The position numbers were made by a program, and so were the translations under genes. The notes under the pieces are model-generated. The model saw only the letters and a list, made by a program, of their open reading frames with translations, was not told where the DNA came from and did not search any database. A stretch of 64,000 nt of DNA, from positions 992,001 through 1,056,000 of the forward strand of contig NZ_FNRF01000001.1 in the NCBI RefSeq assembly GCF_900107775.1, read 5' to 3'. Every line of letters starts with the position of its first letter. Position 1 is the stretch's first letter. Of this stretch, positions 24,901 through 31,930 are shown piece by piece. This DNA comes from Xylanibacter ruminicola (GTDB lineage: Bacteria > Bacteroidota > Bacteroidia > Bacteroidales > Bacteroidaceae).

Positions 24901-25809
24901 ATGTATATGTTGAAGAATGCCAGCTCGAAGTACGATGTTGTCCGCAAGGAATTGAACGGCACCTTGAAGAATATCTATGAGATTACCGATGCCAAGAGTA
25001 TAGCGGAGTTGTCAAAGAAGTACCCTGGCAGGAAGATACGGGTCATGAATGCCACATCGTCGAAAGCCGAGCAATTGGCCAGTGGAAAGACCATTACGAT
25101 GGACCGTGACATCACTTATTATTTCGTCGACGAGAACAATGTGACGCATTATCTGCCTCATGAAGAGGTGGTTGAAGTCTATAACCGCAACTTCTACGAG
25201 ACGACTCGACGTTTCACGTCGAAGTCGAATGTGATTGCGGATTCGTCTGCATCGTCTGCTGAGGTATATGGCAGGTATGCCAAGGGTAAGGATCAGACTG
25301 TCATCCAAGACGTATTGCATGATAATGAGAGTTTCGGCGTCGATTGGGAGAAACTTGCAGATAAAAGTCGTCATGGTGAGGCACTCACTAACCCAACCAA
25401 GGTGGGTGATGCCATGACCTTCAAGGGCTATGACCGTTTCCAATCGGCTGAGAAGATGCTAAAGGAGGCAGAAACCATCACCAACGAAGCAGAACGACTG
25501 CTCGTGCAGAGCGAGGCCGTAAACGAGTATATGGAAGGTCTGCGTCAGATGGCCAAAGAGTTCAACAACTTCGTCAAGCCCTATGATATTGCCCGTTATA
25601 AAGTCAACGGTACGAGCATGATTCCGCAGCACATGCGTGAGGCAGTGGAGATGGTTGAGGATATGTTCAAGGCTGGATCGACGGTCTCTATCGACCAGAT
25701 ACAGCGAGCTTTCCGTAGCATGAACTATAGTTTCTACCAATTCGCTGACGATATGGGTGCCTGCATGAAGCGGATAACTACAGCTAAGAGTTGGGAGATC
25801 GCAAAGTAA
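21970..25809 (+). CDS. Giant single-pass membrane protein with acidic linker and large C-terminal region
   Basis: The 1279-residue product has a signal peptide (to about residue 25, GAWAS), a beta-rich extracytoplasmic domain to about residue 235, a membrane helix at about 257-275 (IPAAVAAGIIGYLTHLI) followed by KLRKRRKG, and a strongly acidic Asp/Glu run at about 288-312. A long beta-rich region follows (to about 670; repeated Ig-like strands such as EGVVKFRLSVDRG), then helical segments with a Gly-rich patch (VLGATGAASTIKAKN, about 845), and a charged C-terminal third with TMDRDITYYFVDENN (about 1045). By the positive-inside rule the 1000 C-terminal residues lie in the cytoplasm. No known enzyme motif. 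Operon with its three neighbours (12 and 22 bases). Confidence 0.7.
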   Translation: MTQIRRYLKTLLTALALLMPLGAWASGDSKKALIDMDFELKEFNVNDGEGWGGFSGKAHFWATNDEFIITIPAQTVTRKTNYEVYTAKLPAITVKGKCKVERATYGGSPHFALLPVGNVTVSPTNLHFDIAVKIDGTETGYKATKDYVLSASQEPWFETAGIIRFFINAGFASNGSVNIGLKWDKLTRKPLTGTTLADYHNPDVIEYKWGEYDGALSGQYLYISGKVEEVKVSEGDITASAEDDTEAPDEKGPWGTAIPAAVAAGIIGYLTHLINKLRKRRKGNAKDQQDEDDSDDNEEEDDDDEEEPDQLEMKFYKDFDGTLISGDVAQRVSACIVRHPAKGGEWVDENLTRQIEITSADNYLEVEDDGMVNGWRSCFVSAPQDDNPPEEGVVKFRLSVDRGTYTNRVHFRIEKGEIQFGQENLTIPAQYESVLELPFLVPGFEGENGVTAYITDSEGNEGDYGVDVYWDAQKKHHFAHIRDKVKDPAKDEGIPGQYLSYTLHVEAKNDRGTKLEGTLPVLRFYMGLAVEFKDKGEIGCYITEYDPMKHRTRPELRIKAGSKQYMSQENQAILTLYDYDISRNTLLKISPIPLRKDGFTVKAKDESKQEFVDKLGLQMEALTDRCDEGRLCLIRSLKGVLDAPNRIDAECIIKVEYQGPNNPEPKIYTCTHAIRLASQPRREVQDMNSAEAFMKEDQHTYDRLMHIIESVVQTGQLNRMFPLVKYTEMQIEGYDAAYGYDKRNVNRIRSTYARLVMGDIGGVDEELPPELGIKDELEWWFEAIKQVEKDIGFIGRIVAGVGSWGLSELIFMPVDFAEEIREYVYDKNGDSMLKMFWIGIKNGAFMVLGATGAASTIKAKNLTRQGMREAIQNAKKGFEKPYNTLKGWLFRESAEKSLEATRRASSVAEMRLNAAKNAPRLPGDLNLDKAMATGRANAAEKVKNLRAAIEMAEQNGEWTNVALKNRLILEVQGDKQAMYMLKNASSKYDVVRKELNGTLKNIYEITDAKSIAELSKKYPGRKIRVMNATSSKAEQLASGKTITMDRDITYYFVDENNVTHYLPHEEVVEVYNRNFYETTRRFTSKSNVIADSSASSAEVYGRYAKGKDQTVIQDVLHDNESFGVDWEKLADKSRHGEALTNPTKVGDAMTFKGYDRFQSAEKMLKEAETITNEAERLLVQSEAVNEYMEGLRQMAKEFNNFVKPYDIARYKVNGTSMIPQHMREAVEMVEDMFKAGSTVSIDQIQRAFRSMNYSFYQFADDMGACMKRITTAKSWEIAK

Positions 25810-25831
25810 ACGTATAAACAAAGGATTCTAT

Positions 25832-26524
25832 ATGGAAGAGAATAAAAATGGTCAAGGTTTCTGGGTGGAAAGCAACTTTGAACCCAATCCTAACTATCAG
25901 CCGAAGCGTAGACAAAAAGCTAAAGGTGGAACCTCGAAGCATAAGGCTGGGAACAGTAGTGCCCTGTCGGGACTTAACGCCCTATTGCCAAGTCTTACAT
26001 GGTTTTTCCCAAGACTCTCTGGAATAATCTCACTGGGTACAGGCATCGTTTCACTGTTCGGTGGACTTGGAAAATTTCTAAAACGTGGATGCTTGATACT
26101 GGTTGTTGGTATTGTCGTCATCATTGCCTTACTTTGGGGAGTCGGTACATGCATGGGAATTGATGACGATGGTCATCAGGTAAAAGCTGTTGCTGATAGT
26201 ACAATAGTGGAATCAGAACCAGTCGAAGAACCTGAGACTATTGCTGAACCAGAAACAGAACAAGAGGTTACAGAACCTGTTGAAGAACCAGCGATAGTTG
26301 AGGAACCTAAACCTGAGCCAGTTGAGGTTTCTGTGCCAGAACCAGAGCCGGAAAAGCCGAAGGTTACGCCTCAGCAAAATCCGCAGTCGAAAGCTTTGAA
26401 CCGAAATAAGTCGACTCGTAAGCGTTCATCAAAGTCCACGGATACTCCTCCTACTAAAAAGAAGAAGGGCTATGGTTTCCGCTTGGAGAGGGTTGATCAT
26501 ATTCCAACGAAGGATAATCCGTAA
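25832..26524 (+). CDS. Membrane protein with Glu/Pro-repeat stalk
   Basis: The 230-residue product has a polar basic N-terminus (PKRRQKAKGG), a weakly hydrophobic region at about 50-85, a membrane helix at about 88-108 (CLILVVGIVVIIALLWGVG), then an extracytoplasmic stalk of Glu-Pro/Val-Glu-Pro repeats (about 123-180), and a basic tail with KKKKGYGFRLERVDH. The Glu-Pro stalk resembles the rigid periplasm-spanning linker of TonB-like proteins, but no TonB C-terminal domain is present. It is the last gene of the plus-strand operon and may link inner-membrane partners to the wall or outer membrane (inference). Confidence 0.65.
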   Translation: MEENKNGQGFWVESNFEPNPNYQPKRRQKAKGGTSKHKAGNSSALSGLNALLPSLTWFFPRLSGIISLGTGIVSLFGGLGKFLKRGCLILVVGIVVIIALLWGVGTCMGIDDDGHQVKAVADSTIVESEPVEEPETIAEPETEQEVTEPVEEPAIVEEPKPEPVEVSVPEPEPEKPKVTPQQNPQSKALNRNKSTRKRSSKSTDTPPTKKKKGYGFRLERVDHIPTKDNP

Positions 26525-26545
26525 TTCTTAGTTGGAATATCAATC

Positions 26546-27235
26546 TTAACATTTTCCTTGTTCGTGGTAGCTGTAGTAGTGGCCATCTGTGATGATGACG
26601 TGATCGGCAAAGTGGATGTCCATCAGCTTGCAGGCATTCATGATGCTGATGGTTAACTCATCATCCTGTTTGCTGGGTGTGATGCCACCCGATGGGTGGT
26701 TGTGACATGCCACCAGCTGTGTGGCGTTGCAGAGTACTGCCTCGCGGATGATGAGGCGTATATCTACTGTTGTTGCGGTAATGCCGCCACGGGCAATACG
26801 CAGTTTCTTGATGAGTCGGTATTGCTGGTTAAGCAGCAGTACCCAGAACTCCTCTACATCCAAATCCTGCATCACTGGGTGCATGTGGTTGTAGATACGA
26901 GTGGCTGTGCCTAAATCGGGACGCTCCTCGGGTGTTTCCATCTGCCGGCGCTTGCCCAGTTCGCAGGCTGCCAGGATGGTGATGGCCTTGGCATCGCCTA
27001 CGCCGTTATACTGGCATAGGTCGTGAATGGATTTCTTGCCTAAGGTGTTCAGACTGTTGTTGCAGTCGGCTAAGATGCGCTTCATTAAATCTACGGCGCT
27101 CTCTTTGGTTGAACCCGAACCAATCAGTATGGCCAATAGCTCAGCGCTGCTCAGTGCCTCGGCACCCAGCGTAGCCATCTTTTCGCGAGGACGATCCTCT
27201 TCGGCCCACTGATTAATGTTCAGTTTCTCGCTCAT
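26546..27235 (-). CDS. radC: RadC-family JAB-domain protein
   Basis: The 229-residue product has the two RadC parts: an N-terminal helix-hairpin-helix region (YNGVGDAKAITILAACELGKR, about residue 75) and a C-terminal MPN/JAB metalloprotease-like domain with the motif HNHPSGGITPSKQDD (about 177). The His and Asp zinc ligands are intact. The family is widespread and was once linked to DNA repair, but its activity is not established. The gene overlaps the upstream glycosyltransferase gene by four bases and is convergent with the 26524 end of the accessory block. Confidence 0.92.
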   Translation of the reverse strand: MSEKLNINQWAEEDRPREKMATLGAEALSSAELLAILIGSGSTKESAVDLMKRILADCNNSLNTLGKKSIHDLCQYNGVGDAKAITILAACELGKRRQMETPEERPDLGTATRIYNHMHPVMQDLDVEEFWVLLLNQQYRLIKKLRIARGGITATTVDIRLIIREAVLCNATQLVACHNHPSGGITPSKQDDELTISIMNACKLMDIHFADHVIITDGHYYSYHEQGKC

Positions 27236-28221
27236 TTGTAGAAGTTTTTTTCGAATGCGGTAAACTCATCCTGCTTCAGTATGCAGCGTTTCCACCACGA
27301 CTCGATGAAGCCGAAACCATAGCCCATCAGTTGTACAAAGGCGGCTGGGATGCTGAGCAATCCTACCCACAAGCTCTTGTTCTTGATGCTTGAGTCGATG
27401 CAGAGCAATAGACTATATAATATAATAGGAACGCACGCGAGCGCCCAGAAAAGCGAAATGAGCAGCAACCCGATGATACCCAAGGTGAATACGGTTGGCA
27501 GTAGATGCACTAACTTCATAGTGCCGGGATGGCGCTTTTCGAGATTGATGCGGGCGATACCGCTGTTGTACACCTGACGGAAAAACTTGCGGAAATCGGT
27601 GCGGCGCTTGTGCCACACCCAGGCCTCGGGGAAGAGACGTGGCATATAACCTGCCTCGACGATACGATACGAGAAGTCGATATCCTCGCCAAAACGCATC
27701 TTGGTAAAGCCGCCCAACTGGAGATACACATCGCGACGGATGCCCATGTTGAACGAACGGGGATAGAACTTATCAAGCTTAGCCTTTCCACCTCGGATAC
27801 CACCAGTGGTAAAAAAGGATGTCATCGAGTAGCTGATGGCCTTTTGTATCGGGGTGAACGATGGGTGTGTGGCGTCGGGACCGCCAAAAGCTTCGCATGG
27901 GTTCTGCTTGAGCTCATCCTCGACAGCTTGAAGATAGCTTGCGGGCAGTACCACATCGCTATCTAAAATGATAACATACTCACCGTTAGCACGTTCGGCA
28001 CCGTAGTTGCGACTCTGACCGGGACCGCTGTTCTCCTTGGCGTAATAATGCAAATCAAGGATGCTTGCGTATTTATCGCAAACATCCTTGCATGGTTTTA
28101 CTGATCCGTCCTCTATTATCAGAACCTCAAAATCCTTAACGGTTTGTTCACTGAGGCTCTGTAACAGTTCGTCTACCTCGTCGGGACGATTGTAGACGGG
28201 AACGATGATCGAGTATCTCAT
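27232..28221 (-). CDS. Family 2 glycosyltransferase with C-terminal membrane helices
   Basis: The 329-residue product is a GT2 (GT-A fold) enzyme: YSIIVPVYNRPDEV at the N-terminus, IIEDGS, the nucleotide-sugar/metal motif ILDSDV (about residue 89), and the acceptor-site region FGEDIDFSYRI (about 177) with the ED pair. Two membrane helices lie at about 235-280 and the C-terminus is basic and aromatic, so it is membrane-attached on the cytoplasmic side. The sugar and acceptor are unknown. It overlaps efp by one base and radC by four, in an efp-GT2-radC operon. Confidence 0.9.
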   Translation of the reverse strand: MRYSIIVPVYNRPDEVDELLQSLSEQTVKDFEVLIIEDGSVKPCKDVCDKYASILDLHYYAKENSGPGQSRNYGAERANGEYVIILDSDVVLPASYLQAVEDELKQNPCEAFGGPDATHPSFTPIQKAISYSMTSFFTTGGIRGGKAKLDKFYPRSFNMGIRRDVYLQLGGFTKMRFGEDIDFSYRIVEAGYMPRLFPEAWVWHKRRTDFRKFFRQVYNSGIARINLEKRHPGTMKLVHLLPTVFTLGIIGLLLISLFWALACVPIILYSLLLCIDSSIKNKSLWVGLLSIPAAFVQLMGYGFGFIESWWKRCILKQDEFTAFEKNFYK

Positions 28222-28787
28222 TATTCCTTTACACGCTGCAGGTAAGAACCGTCGCGAGTGTCAACCTGAATCAGGTCGCCCTCGTTGATGAACAGAGGAA
28301 CACGAATCTCAACACCAGTCTCCAGAGTAGCAGGCTTCAGAGTGTTGGTAGCAGTGTCGCCCTTAACACCAGGCTCAGAGTGAGTAACGCGGAGAACGGT
28401 CTTAACTGGCATCTCAGCGTAAAGGATAGTACCATCGGTAGTGTCAGAAACAACCTCCACGATGTCGCTCTCCTTCATGTACTCATGACCGATTACGAGC
28501 TCGTTGTCGATGGGGATCTGCTCGAATGTCTCCTGATTCATGAAGATACGACCAGACTGGTCCTCATAGAGATACTGGTAAGGACGACGCTCGATGATTA
28601 CATCCTCGAGCTTCTCACCGATGTTGAAGCGACGCTCCAGTACGCGACCGTCTGAAACGTTCTTAACTTTGATAATCATGATGGTGTTACCCTTACCTGG
28701 CTTGCGGTGCTGGAAATCGATGCACACCCAGATGCCACCGTCCATGCGAATGGCGGTGCCCTTTTTAATGTCCTGTGAATTAATCAT
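28221..28787 (-). CDS. efp: Translation elongation factor P
   Basis: EF-P binds between the P and E sites of the ribosome and relieves stalling at Pro-Pro runs. The 188-residue product has the three beta-barrel domains in order: KOW-like N-terminal domain with the tip loop KPGKGNT, whose Lys32 aligns with the modified Lys34 of E. coli EF-P, the central OB domain (MNQETFEQIPI, EGDLIQVDTR toward the end), and the C-terminal signature TATNTLKPATLETGVEIRVPLFI. The modification enzyme is not in the window. It is transcribed divergently from rpmH from its own promoter. Confidence 0.96.
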   Translation of the reverse strand: MINSQDIKKGTAIRMDGGIWVCIDFQHRKPGKGNTIMIIKVKNVSDGRVLERRFNIGEKLEDVIIERRPYQYLYEDQSGRIFMNQETFEQIPIDNELVIGHEYMKESDIVEVVSDTTDGTILYAEMPVKTVLRVTHSEPGVKGDTATNTLKPATLETGVEIRVPLFINEGDLIQVDTRDGSYLQRVKE

Positions 28788-28825
28788 AAACCTTTAAAAT
28801 ATTACTTTTATATCGTTTTCGGGTG

Positions 28826-28833
28826 CAAAGGTA
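28826..28833 (-). promoter_or_regulatory. -7 box of the efp operon promoter
   Basis: TACCTTTG on the minus strand, 38 bases before the efp ATG. Confidence 0.55.
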
Positions 28834-28883
28834 CTGCTTTTTTGGAAAAAAACATAAAAAGTTTAGCTAAAAATCGTATAAAA

Positions 28884-28915
28884 TTTGCGTAATTCAAAAG
28901 AAATGAGTACTTTTG
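28884..28915 (+). promoter_or_regulatory. Promoter of rpmH
   Basis: TTTG (28884-28887) and TACTTTTG (28908-28915) with a 20-base spacer, 46 bases before the rpmH ATG. Confidence 0.75.
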
Positions 28916-28961
28916 CACCCCAAATCGGTAAATAAATAACAAAATTAAATAAGTATTCACA

Positions 28962-29117
28962 ATGAAGAGAACATTTCAGCCACACAATCGCCGTCGCGTA
29001 AACAAGCACGGCTTCCGTGAGAGAATGGCCACCAAGAACGGTCGTCGAGTACTGGCTGCTCGTCGCGCTAAGGGCCGCAAGAAGTTGACAGTTTCTGACG
29101 AGAATCACGGAAAGTAA
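28962..29117 (+). CDS. rpmH: 50S ribosomal protein L34
   Basis: The 51-residue product starts [20 protein letters not shown] and continues with [20 protein letters not shown], the unmistakable L34 sequence. It is a small, very basic protein of the large ribosomal subunit. L34 is often next to rnpA and dnaA, but here it stands alone between efp and a PASTA-domain protein, with its own promoter and terminator. The short extra C-terminal tail (TVSDENHGK) is usual in Bacteroidota. Confidence 0.97.
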   Translation: MKRTFQPHNRRRVNKHGFRERMATKNGRRVLAARRAKGRKKLTVSDENHGK

Positions 29118-29148
29118 TCCGAGAGGAACTTAGAAAATGAGTTAAAAT

Positions 29149-29190
29149 AGAAAGAAGTAGAGTGAAATCTTTGCTTCTTTCTGTTTTTTT
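29149..29190 (+). terminator. Terminator after rpmH
   Basis: AGAAAGAAG (29149-29157) pairs with CTTCTTTCT (29174-29182) and is followed, after one G, by T7. Confidence 0.75.
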
Positions 29191-29193
29191 ATG

Positions 29194-29201
29194 TACTTTT
29201 G
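29194..29201 (+). promoter_or_regulatory. -7 box of the PASTA-rluD promoter
   Basis: TACTTTTG directly after the rpmH terminator and 21 bases before the ATG at 29223. It overlaps the alternative TTG start at 29199 and so rules it out. Confidence 0.6.
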
Positions 29202-29222
29202 CACAAAATTCGCAAAAGAAAG

Positions 29223-29873
29223 ATGAGAACAAAAGAATTCTTCGGCAAGTTCTGTAGTAAGTTCCTGATTTGGAACCTGATAGCTATGGCGCTCGTGGTC
29301 ATCCTGTTGGTGGTAGGTGTGAACTACGGACTTGACTGGTACACCCATCACGGTGAGAGTATCAGAGTGCCGAATATAGAGGGTATGCGAATAGCCAAGG
29401 CACGCGAGATGATGGAAGAGTGCGGACTGGAGATTGTGGTAACCGATTCGGGTTACAACAAACGCTTGCCTGCCGACTGCGTACTGACGCAGAGCCCTGG
29501 TGCCGGACTGACTGTTAAGTCGGGCCATACCATTTATGTAACCATCAACTCGTCGAACTCGCCATCGGTAGCTATTCCCGACGTGGTGGATAACTGCAGC
29601 TACCGCGAGGCCGAGGCTAAGCTGATATCATTGGGATTTAAAGTTCTTCCGCCACAGTATGTAACAGGCGAGAAGGATTGGGTTTACGGTGTGTCGTGCA
29701 ATGGTCGTAAGGTTTCTACAGGCGAACGTATATCCATCGAACAGCCCCTGACGCTGCTGGTAGGTAGCGGACAGTATGGTGCCGATGAAGAATTGAACGT
29801 AATTGGCGGCGACGATGCTATGATGCAGAGCGGTAACGGCGAAGTGGATGATTTTGAGGAGGTAACAGAATGA
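29223..29873 (+). CDS. Membrane-anchored protein with two PASTA domains
   Basis: The 216-residue product has a short basic N-terminus, one membrane helix at about 17-36 (LIAMALVVILLVVGVNYGLDW), and two periplasmic PASTA domains: about 45-105 (IRVPNIEGMRIAKAREMMEE, TQSPGAGLTVKSGHTIYVTI) and about 110-180 (AIPDVVDNCSYREAEAKLIS). The tail is acidic. PASTA domains bind peptidoglycan or beta-lactams in kinases and PBPs, but no kinase or transpeptidase domain is present. It overlaps the rluD-like gene by four bases, and ddl follows, so a cell-wall role is plausible. Confidence 0.85.
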   Translation: MRTKEFFGKFCSKFLIWNLIAMALVVILLVVGVNYGLDWYTHHGESIRVPNIEGMRIAKAREMMEECGLEIVVTDSGYNKRLPADCVLTQSPGAGLTVKSGHTIYVTINSSNSPSVAIPDVVDNCSYREAEAKLISLGFKVLPPQYVTGEKDWVYGVSCNGRKVSTGERISIEQPLTLLVGSGQYGADEELNVIGGDDAMMQSGNGEVDDFEEVTE

Positions 29874-30913
29874 CAAACGAAACCATCGATATCGAAGAGC
29901 AGGAGCAAGAAGACTTGCTGTACGAACACTTTCGTATGGAGGTTGATAAAGGACAGGTGCCTATACGTATTGATAAGTACCTGGTTGAACATCAGCCACA
30001 CTCCAGTCGTAACCGTATCCAGCAGGCTGCCGATGCAGGTTTTATACATGTAAACGAAAAGCCAGTAAAAAGTAACTATAAGGTACGTCCGGGCGATATC
30101 ATCACATTGATGCTCGATCGTCCGCATTACGATACCACAATCGAACCCGAAGATATCCCATTAGAAGTGGTTTACGAGGATGCCGACCTGATGGTGATTA
30201 ACAAGCCTGCAGGTATGGTGGTTCACCCGGGATGCGGCAACTTTAACGGCACCTTGGTAAATGCAATAGCCTGGCATCTGAAGGATTTGGCCAGCTACGA
30301 TCCTAACGACCCAGAGGTGGGTTTGGTGCATCGTATCGATAAGGATACCAGTGGCCTGTTGGTAGTAGCCAAAACACCCGATGCCAAGACATCATTAGGA
30401 AAACAGTTTTTTAACAAAACCACTCACCGCAGTTATAATGCCTTGGTGTGGGGAAACTTTGTGGAGGACGAAGGTCGTATCGAAGGAAATATCGGTCGCG
30501 ATCCCAAGGACCGTCTGCGTATGGAGGTGTTCCCACCCGATTCAGAGATAGGAAAACCAGCCGTAACCCATTACAAGGTGATGGAACGTTATGGCTATGT
30601 AACACTGGTGGAGTGTATCCTCGAAACAGGTCGTACCCACCAGATACGTGCTCACATGAAACATATCGGGCACCCGTTGTTTGCCGATGAGCGCTATGGC
30701 GGTACCGAACTGTTGCGTGGCGAGCGTACTGCCAGCTACAAGGCTTATATCCAGAACTGTTTTAAACTCTGTCCGCGGCAGGTGCTGCATGCTAAGACCT
30801 TAGGTTTTGTACACCCTACCACGGGTAAGCAGATGGACTTTACGTCAGAGTGGCCTGCTGATATGGCGGCTCTGATTGATAAGTGGAGAAAGTATATAAA
30901 GGCAAAAGAATAA
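29870..30913 (+). CDS. rluD: Pseudouridine synthase, RluD/RluA family
   Basis: The 347-residue product has an N-terminal S4 RNA-binding domain (about residues 20-80, IRIDKYLVEH...) and a RluA-type catalytic domain with the motif LVHRIDKDTSGLLVVAKT whose first Asp (about residue 156) is the catalytic residue. The C-terminal GRTHQIRAHMKHIGHP motif is intact. RluD makes pseudouridines in helix 69 of 23S rRNA; other RluA-family targets cannot be fully excluded. It lies in the PASTA-rluD-ddl-acyltransferase-NigD run. Confidence 0.9.
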   Translation: MTNETIDIEEQEQEDLLYEHFRMEVDKGQVPIRIDKYLVEHQPHSSRNRIQQAADAGFIHVNEKPVKSNYKVRPGDIITLMLDRPHYDTTIEPEDIPLEVVYEDADLMVINKPAGMVVHPGCGNFNGTLVNAIAWHLKDLASYDPNDPEVGLVHRIDKDTSGLLVVAKTPDAKTSLGKQFFNKTTHRSYNALVWGNFVEDEGRIEGNIGRDPKDRLRMEVFPPDSEIGKPAVTHYKVMERYGYVTLVECILETGRTHQIRAHMKHIGHPLFADERYGGTELLRGERTASYKAYIQNCFKLCPRQVLHAKTLGFVHPTTGKQMDFTSEWPADMAALIDKWRKYIKAKE

Positions 30914-30934
30914 GAAGTAAAAACATAAGATACA

Positions 30935-31927
30935 ATGGAGAACTTAAAGAGAACGATTGCCATCGTATGTGGTGGCGACTCATCAGAACACGACGTTTCT
31001 CTGCGCTCGGCACAGGGACTTTATTCATTTTTTGATAAGGAACGCTACGATGTGTATATCGTAGATATCAAAGGACAGGACTGGCACGTGGAGCTGCCAG
31101 ATGGAACTACAGCTAAGATCGACCGAAACGACTTCTCGTTTATGGAAAACGGCGAGGCCAAGGTTTTCGACTATGCTTATATCACCATTCATGGCACCCC
31201 AGGCGAGAACGGTCTGTTGCAGGGCTATTTTGATCTGATTGGTCTGCCTTACAGCACCAGCGGCGTACTGGTTGAGGCTATGACCTTTGATAAGTTCGTG
31301 CTGAACCAGTATCTGCGCGGCTACGGTGTAAAGGTGGCCGATTCACTGCTGATTCGCAAGGGCTACGAGGAGTTGGTAAGCGACGACGAGATTGAGGAGC
31401 GTATCGGTATGCCATGCTTTGTAAAGCCTGCTGCCGATGGTTCATCATTCGGTGTATCGAAGGTGAAGGAGAAGGATATGCTGGCTCCTGCCATCCGCAA
31501 GGCCATGTTGGAGAGTCCTGAGATTATGGTTGAGAGCTACCTCGAAGGTACCGAGATCTCTATCGGTGTTTATAAGACCAAGGAGAAAACAGTGGTTCTG
31601 CCTGCCACCGAGGTGGTTACCAGTAACGAGTTCTTTGATTACGATGCCAAGTACAACGGACAGGTACAGGAGATTACTCCAGCCCGTTTGCCCGAGGATG
31701 TAACAGAGCGCGTACGTCAGATTACCTCGCATATCTATGATATCCTGCATTGTAATGGTATCATCCGTATCGACTTTATCATCTCGAAGGAGGGTAACAT
31801 TTCGATGCTTGAGGTAAATACCACACCAGGTATGACAGCTACCAGCTTTATCCCTCAGCAGGTACGTGCAGCAGGTCTGTCGATGACCGATGTGCTGACA
31901 GAGATTGTTGAGAATCAGTTTGATTAA
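30935..31927 (+). CDS. ddl: D-alanine--D-alanine ligase
   Basis: Ddl joins two D-Ala using ATP in the cytoplasm, giving the dipeptide that MurF (980-2338) uses. The 330-residue product is an ATP-grasp enzyme with VCGGDSSEHDVSLRSA near the N-terminus, the HGTPGENGLLQGYF segment (about residue 86), the ATP-grasp loop KPAADGSSFGVSKV (about 164) and the metal-binding LEVNTTPGMT (about 292). Spacing to rluD is 21 bases and to the acyltransferase three. Confidence 0.95.
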   Translation: MENLKRTIAIVCGGDSSEHDVSLRSAQGLYSFFDKERYDVYIVDIKGQDWHVELPDGTTAKIDRNDFSFMENGEAKVFDYAYITIHGTPGENGLLQGYFDLIGLPYSTSGVLVEAMTFDKFVLNQYLRGYGVKVADSLLIRKGYEELVSDDEIEERIGMPCFVKPAADGSSFGVSKVKEKDMLAPAIRKAMLESPEIMVESYLEGTEISIGVYKTKEKTVVLPATEVVTSNEFFDYDAKYNGQVQEITPARLPEDVTERVRQITSHIYDILHCNGIIRIDFIISKEGNISMLEVNTTPGMTATSFIPQQVRAAGLSMTDVLTEIVENQFD

Positions 31928-31930
31928 TAT

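Noticed and set aside
26220..26360. Repetitive stretch that might be a CRISPR or DNA repeat array
   Set aside because: It encodes Glu-Pro and Val-Glu-Pro repeats of a protein stalk; unit length is irregular and there are no spacers. No CRISPR array was seen anywhere in the window.
26546..27235. RadC as a mark of a mobile element at the edge of the accessory block
   Set aside because: RadC genes occur on some islands, but here it overlaps the GT2 gene in the efp operon, a core arrangement, and no integrase, transposase or att repeat was found nearby.
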